A stretch of DNA of 64,000 bases from Tengunoibacter tsumagoiensis (GTDB lineage Bacteria; Chloroflexota; Ktedonobacteria; Ktedonobacterales; Ktedonobacteraceae), in NCBI RefSeq assembly GCF_003967535.1, contig NZ_BIFR01000002.1:620001-684000 (forward strand), in the 5' to 3' direction. Shown piece by piece: positions 20,701 to 28,500 of this stretch. Below the pieces are notes generated by a model that worked only from the letters and a program-made list of their open reading frames with translations, made no database searches and had not been told where the DNA came from. The first letter of the stretch is position 1. Every line of letters begins with the position of its first letter. A program made the position numbers and the translations under genes.

Positions 20701-23700
20701 CTCGATTTTGAGCCTGCAAGTGGCGGCCCGCGCACGCCAACAGGGCTTTATCCTGACGCCTCGCCAGCTCTTCCAATCTCCAACCATTGCCGAATTATCG
20801 GCCAAACTCTCTGAGCAGGGGATACAGAAAGTGTTGGAGGCCGAGCAAGGTCTGGTGCAGGGCGAAGTGCCATTGACCCCAATTCAGCACTGGTTCTTTG
20901 AGCAGAATCAGCCTGACCCTCAGCACTGGAATCAGGCCATGCTCTTGCGGGTCACACAAGAGCTCGATCGAGAAACCCTTCAACGAGCACTGGCTCTAGT
21001 GGTGCATCAGCATGACGCCCTGCGCTTAAGCTTTACACAGAGCCCTGAGGGATGGCAGCAACGCCATCATAAGGAGCTTCCTCATCTAGCCATTCCTCTC
21101 ATAGACCTGTCGAGCGTAGCAGTGCAGTACCGCCCGGCGGTATTAGAGGAGATTGCCAGTCAGATACAAGCGAGCTTAGACCTGACCGAAGGACCACTCC
21201 TGCGGGTTGCGCACTTCAATCTAGGCGACGAGCAGGGCCAGAGAATTCTGATAGTCATTCACCACCTGATAGTCGATGCCGTCTCGTGGCGTATTTATTT
21301 AGAAGATCTTCAGCATGCCTATCTGCAATTGAGCCAGGGCAAGATCGTACAATTGCCTGCGAAAACAACGTCGTGGCAGCAGTGGGCACAACGCCTGCAA
21401 GACTATGCACAAACAGAGGAGATCGGTCATCAACTAGCGTACTGGCAGCAGCAGATGGCGGAGGCTCCTCTTCCTCTGGATTATAGCGATGGAGAGAATA
21501 CCGTAGCATCGGCGCAGCACGTGCTGGTCTCTTTAAGTCAACACGAGACGCGAGCACTGCTTCAGGAGGTTCCACCTGTATACAATACCCAGATTAACGA
21601 TGTTCTTCTCACCGCTCTGGCCCAGACGCTACAGAACTGGACAGCACAAGAGCGTCATCTAATCGATGTAGAGGGCCATGGACGTGAAGAGCTCTTTGAC
21701 GAAGTAGATCTCTCGCGCACAATTGGCTGGTTTACCAGTTTATATCCAGTGGTATTGCACCTGGAAGCCGGAGCAGATCCTGGCCAGGCCCTGAAAACCA
21801 TTAAGGAGCAATTGCGCCAGGTGCCGCAGCATGGGATCGGCTATGGTATATTGCGCTATCTCCGTCGGAATAACGCAGAGGGAGAGACGCTCAAAAATGC
21901 GGCCCAATCGCAGATAAGCTTTAATTATCTTGGACAATTTGACCAGCTTCTCGCCACACATAACCTTTTTGCCTCTGCACCGGAGTCGAGCGGTCTGGCT
22001 GTAAGCCCGCGTGGACGACGTGAGCACCTCATCGACATCAATGGGAATGTCAGTGGAGGTCAATTGCAGCTCGTATGGACATATAGTGCAAATAGACATA
22101 AAGAAGAGACCATTCGTGCACTTGCTCAGGCATATCTAATAGCCTTACGCACCCTGATCGCCCACTGTCAGCTATCCGACGCAGGTGGCTATACTCCATC
22201 AGACTTCCCGCTGGCGAAGCTGAATCAGCCAACATTGGATGCTGTGATAGGAAACAGACGTGCTATCGAAGCGCTCTATCCCCTCTCGCCCTTGCAGCAG
22301 GGACTCCTGTTCCAGAGCCTCTATGCACCTGGAGAAGGAGATTATATTACACAGATCAGGTACACACTGCAAGGTCATCTCAATAGTGAAGCTCTCAGGC
22401 AAGCATGGCAACACCTTGTGGATCGCTATAGCATCTTGCGTACCGCCTTCGTCTGGGAAGGGCTTGAAGAACCGTTACAAATAGTGCAGCGACAGGTAAC
22501 GCTACCATTTCAGATGGAAGATTGGCGAGCTTATACCAGGGATGAGCAACAGAGCCGTCTTAGCGCCCTTCTCCAGGATGACCGCAACAAGCAAGGTTTT
22601 GTATTGACGCAGGCCCCCCTGATGCGCATGACACTCATTCATCTGGAACAGGACCACTATGAGTTGCTCTGGACCCATCACCATCTCTTGCTCGATGGCT
22701 GGAGCTTGCCAATCATTCTACAGAAAGTATTTACCGACTATGAAGCACTGGTGAAGGGCCAATCGCTCCGAAGTGAGCCAGCGCTTCCTTATCAAAACTA
22801 TATTCGCTGGTTGCAGCAGCAGGATGCGGGGGCAGCAGAGGCCTTCTGGCGGCGCTGGCTTGCTGGCTTCCAGACGCCTACCCAATTACAGTTGGGCCGT
22901 TCAGTGGCGGAAGAATCCTCTTCCCAGAAGCGACGTTTTGCACAGGTGCAGTATGAGCTATCTGCCGAGACGACACAGATCCTGCATACCTTCGCTCGTA
23001 CTCATCAGCTCACCCTTAACACGCTCTTACTGGGTGCCTGGTCGATCGTGCTGGCCCGCTACAGTGGGCAGGATGATCTGGTCTTTGGCACCACACTGTC
23101 AGGGCGTCCTCAGTCGCTGGCCGGTGTTGAGCAGATGGTTGGACTTTTCATCAATACACTACCCATGCGTGTCCGTTTAACCATGGATCGTTCTCTCTTA
23201 CACTGGCTGCAAGAGCTGCAAGAACAGCAAAGCGAGATGCGTCAGTACGAATATAGTTCACTCGTCCAGGTCAATGCCTGGAGCCAGCTCCCTCGAGGTA
23301 GCGCCTTATTTGATAGCCTGTTTGTCTTTGAAAATTACCCATGGGGAAGCCACGAGCAAGAGGAACGCACAATTACTATCAGTTCTGTGCAGGCAAACGA
23401 GCAGATTCATTATCCATTGAGCTTAATGGTTCTGCCTCAGGAACATCTCTCTCTCAAACTGCTGTATGAGCAATCACGGTTTACCGCAGCAGAAATGGAG
23501 CGGCTTTTACAGCATCTGTACGTTCTCCTCCAACATATGGTGGAGAGGCCCGATCAGGTACCTGCATGTCTGGATCTGCTCACCCAGCCTGAGCGGCATC
23601 AGTTGCTAGAGACCTGGAACGCGACCTCGGCAGACTATCCAGCGGAGGCATGCCTGCATGATCTGTTCCAGGAGCAGGTGCAGCGGCAGCCCGATGCCAT

Positions 23701-25492
23701 TGCCCTGATCTTTGAGGAGCAGCAGCTCAGCTATGCCGATCTGGATCAACACGCCACACAACTGGCTCACCTGCTTCAACAGCGCGGTGTGGGTCCTGAA
23801 GTTCTGGTAGGTCTGTGTCTGCCCCGATCATTGGAGATGCTTGTGGCAGTGCTTGCCGTCCTGAAGGCCGGTGGGGCCTATGTCCCGCTCGATCCTGCCT
23901 ATCCAGGTGAACGTCTGGCCTTCCAACTTGCAGATGCCCGGGTTCATCTGGTGCTGATCCTGGAGTCGCTGCCCGTGGCCTGGCCTGAGGAGGCTGTGAT
24001 CTCGCTCACCCAGGTCTGGTCACAGCTCTGTCAACAGTCAGTGATCCCGCCAGTGCGTGCGGTCCAGGCGGATCAGACCGCCTATGTAATCTATACCTCA
24101 GGCTCGACGGGACGCCCCAAAGGCGTGGCGATCACGCATCGCAGTGCCGTCAATCTGCTCACCTGGGCCCAGCAGACCTTTGCTGCGGAGGCGCTGGCGC
24201 GGGTGCTGGCCTCGACCTCGCTCTGCTTTGACCTCTCGATCTATGAGCTCTTTGTGCCCCTGGCCTCGGGAGGGACCATCATCCTGGTAGATAATGCCCT
24301 GACCTATCCCACGCAGGCCGGGCATCAGCAGGTGACCCTGATCAATACGGTACCCTCAGCCATTGCAGAACTGCTGCGAGGAGGGCAGATTCCGGACTCG
24401 GTACACACGATCAATCTGGCCGGAGAGGCGCTCTCTGCCAGTCTGGTTGAGCAGCTCTACGCGCAGACGACGGTGAAGCAGATCTACAATCTGTATGGTC
24501 CCACCGAAGACACGACCTACTCAACCTGGGCGCACCTGGAGCGGGAGCAGCGCGGAGCGGTCTCGATTGGGCGTCCGCGCTCCAACACGCAGGCGTATGT
24601 GCTGGATGGGCACTTGCAACTGGTGCCACTGGGAGTCGTGGGTGAGCTGTATCTGGCGGGGGCCGGGCAGGCGCGTGGGTATCTGGGCCGGCCCGAGCTG
24701 ACGGCGGAGCGGTTTGTGGCGCATCCGCTGAGTGCTGAGCCGGGAGCGCGACTGTATCGGACGGGGGATCTGGTGCGCTGGCGAGGGGATGGGGAGCTGG
24801 AGTATGTGGGGAGAGCGGACCAGCAGGTGAAGGTGCGGGGCTATCGCATCGAGTTGGGAGAGATCGAAGGAGCGCTGAATCATGTGCCACAGGTGCGCGA
24901 GGCAGTGGTGCTGGCGCGAGAAGATCAGCCAGGGGTGAAGCGTCTGGTGGCGTATGTGGTGCCAGTGGAGGCCGCCTCGTTCGTCTGGGAAGAGGTGCGT
25001 GCAGGGCTACGAGCAAGCCTGCCCGACTATATGGTTCCGGCGCTACATGTGGTCCTGGAAGCCTTCCCCTTAACGCCCAATGGCAAGATTGACCGACGCG
25101 CCCTCCCAGCATTTGATGTCAATGCATCAGCTGTGCAGGCCACATATAGTGCGCCCCAGACCGAAGTTGAACAACAGCTCACAAAGATCTGGGAGCGGGT
25201 GCTCAGGATCGAACGTGTGGGCATTCATGATAATTTCTTTGCCTTAGGAGGACACTCCCTGCTGGCAACACAGGTTGTCTCCCATATCATCACAGTCTTT
25301 GACCTGCATATTCCGCTGGTTCAGATTTTTGAGCGCTCAACTATTGCTGAACTGGCCAAATATATAGAGGAAGAAAAAAAATCCCAGCCGAAGGCCAGCC
25401 TTCCAACGTTGGGAACAAATGCTCGCGAGCGCTATCGAAAAAAGGTAGCGAATGTCTCCAAAGTGCCCGGTAATCATAAAAGTGGACAGTAA
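13103..25492 (+). CDS. NRPS, three modules: [C-A-T-E][C-A-T-E][C-A-T]
   Basis: A 4,129-residue synthetase starting at GTG 13103, one base after the previous stop, with GAGGGAG as Shine-Dalgarno. The N-terminus MTQSVIQDIYPLSPMQQG has the look of a COM-type acceptor fused to a C domain that follows an E domain. Domains: C3, A3 (14465-15980), T3 (Ser 16133), E3; C4 from 17702, A4 (19076-20550), T4 (Ser 20702), E4; C5 from 22265, A5 (23640-25103), T5 (Ser 25256). Pockets read D-A-L-W-L-G-G-T-F-K for A3 and A4 (valine-like) and D-L-Y-N-N-A-L-T-Y-K for A5 (alanine-like). T5 is GGHS and no E follows. The last 40 residues are rich in Lys/Arg and may dock to the acidic head of the next synthetase. The stop overlaps the Shine-Dalgarno region of the next gene. 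Confidence 0.97.
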   Translation: MTQSVIQDIYPLSPMQQGLLFHNLYDTHVEQIHFVVSGKLDLVIFGQAWNHILSRHTSLRTAVLWEEVETPIQVVHRQASLTVDYLDWRGWTQEQHQEQQDLYLQAERRRGFDVTEPPLLRVSCIQLDTEQFRIILHYHHLILDGWSLAIVLGEVFLCYDALRDGRAVRIKPSRQYKDYIAWQLKQDAHQAEEFWRSTLQDFTSAIPLGDRKASDAPEHWVQAKQDITLSVQATQALQELAHTKQLTLNTIVQGAWTHLLGRYSGCKDIVFGAVVSGRPPDLVGAESIVGLFINTLPVRVRLTAEVTLLEWLKELQAQQIEMRQYEYSSLTDVQTWSEIPHGEPLFRSLFVFENYLVSYNASDVQGSLTVSDMQAYNQLYYPLTLLATPGPQLHLELLYDRNSFEHNMIADMLRYLSTLLEEMAQHLTKRLVDLPLFNEQEQQWLLRECNATATEYPREALVNLLFEAQVARTPDAIALVSAEQQFSYEELDQRANGLAHLLSAHGIGPEVAVGVETERSPELVLALLAILKVGGYYVPLDAHLPLDRLRFHCQTARVQLVLLAGSHGSQATSLTELSLPHLNLVHLMALLVPVAAAPALPWSNAQQLAYLMYTSGSTGEPKAVAVPHQAIVRLVCQNRFAQLDQEQIFLQLAPLAFDASTLELWGSLLHGARLVLAPAQPPSLELLAPLLQEEAVSLLWLTAGLFQQIVQQEPAVLAGVRQVLAGGDVLAPEAVRTLLLRHPGQRVINGYGPTENTTFTCCYPMDDAEQVESAIPIGSPINNSTVYVLDAHRQPVPRGVVGELYTGGDGLARGYLGRPDLTAERFVPDPFSGQAGARLYRTGDLVWYRPDGQLAFVGRGDQQVKVRGYRIELGEIEAVLGQQEEIREAVVLAREDQPGVKRLVAYIVPRVVPRVPEGFVWERVRSSLKEQLPDYMVPALHVVLESLPLTINGKTDRRALPAPDYEHLGEAEQYQAPDNESERRLVEIWQQVLGVERVGVQDNFFALGGDSILSIQIVSNARQAGIALTPRQLFQHPTIADLVIALAQETAQPHIEAEQGMVSGEIPLTPIQHWFFEQEQPEPQHWNQAVSLATPPECSSEYLRQTIAHLLMHHDALRLRFTQTAEVWRQVNAAVDASVPFETIDLSTQSVSEQKATIEVLTAERHASLSLEHGPLLRAIYFDLGRDHEGQLLIIIHHLAVDGVSWRILLEDLRRVYSQLSRGEMVQLPAKTSSWRQWAHHLSQYAQEEEIIRQLDYWREHVQRPVNPLPVDHEEGENTIASEQHVRVSLTQSETRALLQEVPSVYHTQITDVLLTALMQTLQRWTGQENQLIALEGHGREDLFEDSDLSRTVGWFTSLYPVVLQIDMGSDEGTALKNIKEQLRQIPQHGIGYGLLRYLCQDDELLEELEEWPQPHISFNYLGQFEQSSIGNELFRMVQEAGGPARSLQGKREHLLEINGIVSDGQLHLTWLYSANRHHPETIQNLAQFYIAALRTLIEHCQSTVAGGYTPSDFSLIQLSQEQLDLIIGGRRDIEAIYPLSPLQQGLLFQCLYAPEEGNYITQAQFTFQGLLNTDYFRIAWEKVVERYSILRTAFLHHEVEVPLQRVQSHVRLPFDDHDWRIYPADEQERRLNAYFQRDRQQGFALDHAPLMRLTLIQMEDDRYELLWTHHHLLLDGWSLPLVLQAVGQAYEAILADRPLRWPAVRPYQDYIAWLARQDQQAAERFWRQSLSSLEPATPLMLGEHHQQDETTPDQAEHSLQLSSELTHLLQQQARQQQLTLNTLLLGSWGWLLATLSGQEQIVLGTTLAGRPPEIAGIEEMVGLFINTLPLPLHIDGKLTLSAWLQQVQQQQSAMRQYEFTPLQQVQNWSPFPGGQALFETLFVFENYPLPVDAASPSAMYISAARTQEQTPYPLTCIVMPGEQVQVRLLADQTRFSPETIELLLSRYHRLLESLPDALERPIASLSALLDAERTIVLEQWSQQNTPAPRESTVPQLFTEQAAQRPDAIALVCEQDQISYGELERQANQLAHRLQALGVAAEVGVGLHVPRGLSQLIALLAILKAGGHYVPLDPQAPLERLRFQLGQAAVNLLLTDPGLPQLEGAWRSLDLSQLLHESTHLPEQPPQQQAQAQTLAYILFTSGSTGEPKGVAVPHQAIIRLISQNWFAQLDHEQIGLQLAPLAFDASTLELWGSLLHGARLVLLTEQLPALERLAQVVQEQGVSWLWLTAGLFQQVVEYQPEALASVRQVLAGGDVLGPEPVRALLRAHPGQQVINGYGPTENTTFTCCYPMHDPEQVEAPIPIGRPIRYSSVYVLDRYRQPVPMGVIGELYTGGHGLARGYVGRSELTAERFVPHPFSATGGERLYRTGDLVRWRADGVLEYVGRADQQVKVRGYRIELGEIEQALRQQEAVRDAIVLAREDAPGIKRLVAYLVLEEHATIDWDTIQVSLQERLPEYMVPALHVVIDAFPLTPNGKVDRRALPAPEYAHLADAQSYVAPGDQREQVLVAIWQQVLGVEQIGIHDNFFSLGGDSILSLQVAARARQQGFILTPRQLFQSPTIAELSAKLSEQGIQKVLEAEQGLVQGEVPLTPIQHWFFEQNQPDPQHWNQAMLLRVTQELDRETLQRALALVVHQHDALRLSFTQSPEGWQQRHHKELPHLAIPLIDLSSVAVQYRPAVLEEIASQIQASLDLTEGPLLRVAHFNLGDEQGQRILIVIHHLIVDAVSWRIYLEDLQHAYLQLSQGKIVQLPAKTTSWQQWAQRLQDYAQTEEIGHQLAYWQQQMAEAPLPLDYSDGENTVASAQHVLVSLSQHETRALLQEVPPVYNTQINDVLLTALAQTLQNWTAQERHLIDVEGHGREELFDEVDLSRTIGWFTSLYPVVLHLEAGADPGQALKTIKEQLRQVPQHGIGYGILRYLRRNNAEGETLKNAAQSQISFNYLGQFDQLLATHNLFASAPESSGLAVSPRGRREHLIDINGNVSGGQLQLVWTYSANRHKEETIRALAQAYLIALRTLIAHCQLSDAGGYTPSDFPLAKLNQPTLDAVIGNRRAIEALYPLSPLQQGLLFQSLYAPGEGDYITQIRYTLQGHLNSEALRQAWQHLVDRYSILRTAFVWEGLEEPLQIVQRQVTLPFQMEDWRAYTRDEQQSRLSALLQDDRNKQGFVLTQAPLMRMTLIHLEQDHYELLWTHHHLLLDGWSLPIILQKVFTDYEALVKGQSLRSEPALPYQNYIRWLQQQDAGAAEAFWRRWLAGFQTPTQLQLGRSVAEESSSQKRRFAQVQYELSAETTQILHTFARTHQLTLNTLLLGAWSIVLARYSGQDDLVFGTTLSGRPQSLAGVEQMVGLFINTLPMRVRLTMDRSLLHWLQELQEQQSEMRQYEYSSLVQVNAWSQLPRGSALFDSLFVFENYPWGSHEQEERTITISSVQANEQIHYPLSLMVLPQEHLSLKLLYEQSRFTAAEMERLLQHLYVLLQHMVERPDQVPACLDLLTQPERHQLLETWNATSADYPAEACLHDLFQEQVQRQPDAIALIFEEQQLSYADLDQHATQLAHLLQQRGVGPEVLVGLCLPRSLEMLVAVLAVLKAGGAYVPLDPAYPGERLAFQLADARVHLVLILESLPVAWPEEAVISLTQVWSQLCQQSVIPPVRAVQADQTAYVIYTSGSTGRPKGVAITHRSAVNLLTWAQQTFAAEALARVLASTSLCFDLSIYELFVPLASGGTIILVDNALTYPTQAGHQQVTLINTVPSAIAELLRGGQIPDSVHTINLAGEALSASLVEQLYAQTTVKQIYNLYGPTEDTTYSTWAHLEREQRGAVSIGRPRSNTQAYVLDGHLQLVPLGVVGELYLAGAGQARGYLGRPELTAERFVAHPLSAEPGARLYRTGDLVRWRGDGELEYVGRADQQVKVRGYRIELGEIEGALNHVPQVREAVVLAREDQPGVKRLVAYVVPVEAASFVWEEVRAGLRASLPDYMVPALHVVLEAFPLTPNGKIDRRALPAFDVNASAVQATYSAPQTEVEQQLTKIWERVLRIERVGIHDNFFALGGHSLLATQVVSHIITVFDLHIPLVQIFERSTIAELAKYIEEEKKSQPKASLPTLGTNARERYRKKVANVSKVPGNHKSGQ
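17702..22264 (+). other. NRPS module 4: C-A-T-E, predicted D-Val
   Basis: C4 has HHLLLDG near 18110. A4 has FTSGSTGEPK from 19520 and lysine 20531, with the same valine-like pocket as module 3. A4 and the C-terminal half of C4 are nearly identical to modules 8 and 10. T4 is GGDS (Ser 20702). E4 (from 20867) has HHLIVDA, with Ala replacing the usual Gly at codon 21278; its EGHGREE and ISFNYLGQFD motifs are intact. Confidence 0.85.
22265..25489 (+). other. NRPS module 5: C-A-T, predicted L-Ala
   Basis: C5 begins at IEALYPLSPLQQG and has HHLLLDG near 22677. A5 has YTSGSTGRPK from 24092 and lysine 25085; the pocket is D-L-Y-N-N-A-L-T-Y-K. T5 carries GGHS (Ser 25256), the form usual when a C domain rather than an E domain follows. 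The next synthetase begins with the only LCL-type C domain of the window. L configuration is therefore consistent at this position. Confidence 0.85.
23615..25103 (+). repeat. Direct DNA repeat, copy 1: A domain of module 5 (copy 2 at 26940-28428, module 6)
   Basis: Near-identical DNA at a fixed offset of 3,325 nt, from the TGG of WNATSADYPAEA to NGKIDRRALPA. The flanking C domains (C5 and C6) belong to different subtypes and the T domains differ. The shared tract is exactly one A-domain cassette, moved across a gene boundary. Confidence 0.88.
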
Positions 25493-25499
25493 AGGGAAG
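25493..25499 (+). promoter_or_regulatory. Ribosome binding site fixing the start of the third NRPS
   Basis: AGGGAAG follows the stop of the second NRPS directly and lies 6 nt before ATG 25506. An in-frame ATG at 25452 overlaps the upstream coding sequence and has no comparable site, so 25506 is preferred. Confidence 0.75.
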
Positions 25500-25505
25500 A
25501 TAGAG

Positions 25506-28500
25506 ATGTCTAAGTTATTTGATGATAATTCGACTACCACCAATAACACTGTGAATAACACTTTCGATGGTGCAGATGAAGAGATATTTGCTTTTCCCAC
25601 CTCTTTTGCACAACAGAGAATGTGGTTTCTGGATCAATTGGAGCCTGATACTGCTTCTTACACGATTGCGAGCGCTGTGCGCTTGAGGGGGCCATTACAG
25701 GTTATCGCCCTGGCCCTCAGTATTCGCGAAATTGTGCGGCGCCATGAAGCTTTACGAACCACTTTTACGATGCTTGACGAGCAGCCTGTTCAGGTTATTT
25801 ATCCTCCTGAACAGGCTGTTGCTGCTCTTCCTCTGATAGATATGACTGCGTTAACTCTTAGCGATCGAAGCCATGAGGTAACTCGCCTCTCGCATCAAGA
25901 GGTTCAATCCCCTTTTCAGTTGGAGCGCGGTCCATTGTTGCGCACCAGCCTGCTTCGTCTGGAGTCACAGGAGCATGTGCTTCTACTGACAATGCACCAT
26001 ATTATTTCTGACGGCTGGTCTATGAGCGTCTTTGCTGACGAACTGGTGACCCTCTATCAGGCCATCGCCGCCGGGCTACCATCGCCATTGCCAGACCTGG
26101 AGCTACAGTACGCTGATTTCGCCATCTGGCAGCGCGAGCTCCTCCAGGACGAATTTTTACATAATCAGTTGGAATACTGGCGCACCCGGCTAAAAGATGC
26201 TCCCCCTCATCTGGATCTACCAGTGGATCATCCGCGTCCAGCCATGCAGACCTTCCATGGGGCGCATCAAGAGATAACACTGCCCATTGAACTGGTTGAG
26301 CAACTCAAGATCATTAGCCAGCAAGAAGAAGCCACGCTGTTCATGGTGCTGCTCGCAGCTTTTCAGATGTTATTAGCGCGTTACAGTGGCCAGACAGATA
26401 TCGTTATTGGCACTCCGATTGCCAACCGTACGCGCCAGGAGCTGGAGAGCTTAATCGGTTTTTTTGCCAATACCCTGGTCCTCCGTACAAAACTGGTGGG
26501 CTCTGAAAGTTTCCGCTCTCTGATCAGACAGGTAAGAAGAACAGCGCTCGATGCCTATGCGCATCAGGATGTACCCTTTGAGCAGGTCGTAGAGATGCTA
26601 CGCCCTGTTCGCGATCTTAGCCGTACGCCACTTTTTCAAGTAATGTTTGCCTTGCAGAATGCTCCATCCGTCAGTCAGACATTTGCTGATCTGGTATTAG
26701 ACCCCCTGCCACTCGAAACGGGAACAGCGAAGTTTGATCTCTTTCTCTCATTGACGGAGACCGAACAGGGCATGGTAGGCTCGTTGGAATATAATACCGA
26801 TCTCTTCGATACCAGCACTATCGTACGTATGCTGACCCATTTCTCTGTGCTGCTTGAAGATCTGGTTGCGGCTCCCGAGCAACCTATCGCAACGAGTTCG
26901 CTACTGACTGCGAACGAGCGCCAGCAGATTGTTTATGAATGGAACGCGACCTCGGCGGACTATCCAGCGGAGGCATGCCTGCATGATCTGTTCCAGGAGC
27001 AGGTGCAGCGGCAGCCCGATGCCATCGCACTGATCTTTGAGGAGCAGCAGCTCTGCTACGGCGATCTGGATCAACGCGCCACACAGCTGGCTCATCTGCT
27101 TCAGCAGCGCGGTGTGGGTCCTGAAGTGCTGGTGGGTCTATGTCTGCCCCGATCATTGGAGATGCTTGTGGCAGTGCTTGCCGTCCTGAAGGCTGGAGGG
27201 GCCTATGTCCCGCTCGATCCCAACTATCCAGGCGAGCGTCTGGCCTTCCAGCTTGCGGATGCCCGGGTTCATCTGGTGCTGATCCTGGAGTCGTTGCCAG
27301 TGGCCTGGCCGGAGGAGGCTGTGATCTCGCTCACCCAGGTCTGGTCACAGCTCTGTCAACAGTCAGTGACCCCGCCAGCGCGTGCGGTCCAGGCGGATCA
27401 GACCGCCTATGTGATCTATACCTCAGGCTCGACGGGACGCCCCAAAGGCGTGGCGATCACGCATCGAAGTGCCGTCAATCTGCTCACCTGGGCCCAGCAG
27501 ACCTTTGCGGCGGAGGCGCTGGCGCGGGTGCTGGCCTCGACCTCGCTCTGCTTTGACCTCTCGATCTATGAGCTCTTTGTGCCCCTGGCCTCGGGAGGGA
27601 CTATCATCCTGGTAGATACCGCCCTGACCTATCCCGCGCAGGCCGGGCATCAGCAGGTGACGCTGATCAATACGGTGCCCTCAGCCATTGCAGAACTGCT
27701 GCGAGGAGGGCAGATTCCGGACTCGGTACACACGATCAATCTGGCCGGAGAGGCGCTCTCTGCCAGTCTGGTTGAGCAGCTCTACGCGCAGACGACGGTG
27801 AAGCAGATCTACAATCTCTATGGTCCTACCGAAGATACGACCTACTCAACCTGGGCGCACCTGGAGCGGGAGCAGCGTGGAGCAGTCTCGATTGGACGTC
27901 CGCGCTCCAATACGCAGGCGTATGTGCTGGATGGGCACCTGCAACTGGTGCCACCGGGCGTGGTGGGTGAGCTGTATCTGGCGGGGGCCGGGCAGGCGCG
28001 TGGGTATCTGGGCCGGCCCGAGCTGACGGCGGAGCGGTTTGTGGCTCATCCGCTGAGTGCTGAGCCGGGAGCGCGACTGTATCGGACGGGGGATCTGGTG
28101 CGCTGGCGAGGAGATGGGGAGCTGGAGTATGTGGGACGAGCGGACCAACAGGTGAAGGTGCGGGGCTATCGCATCGAGTTGGGAGAGATCGAAGGAGCGC
28201 TGAATCATGTGCCACAGGTGCGCGAGGCAGTGGTGCTGGCGCGAGAAGATCAGCCGGGGGTGAAGCGGCTGGTGGCGTATGTGGTGCCAGCGGAGGCCGC
28301 CTCGTTCGTCTGGGAAGAGGTGCGTTCAGAGCTACGAGCGAGCCTGCCCGACTATATGGTTCCGGCGCTGCATGTGGTCCTGGAAGCCTTCCCCTTAACG
28401 CCCAATGGCAAGATTGACCGACGCGCTCTACCAGCGCCCGAATATACCCATCTGGCCAATGACCAGACCTACATTGCTCCTCGCAATGCGATTGAACAGA

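Noticed and set aside
25452..25505. ATG 25452 as start of the giant synthetase
   Set aside because: It would overlap the previous gene by 41 nt and lacks a good ribosome binding site. ATG 25506 has AGGGAAG at the right distance.
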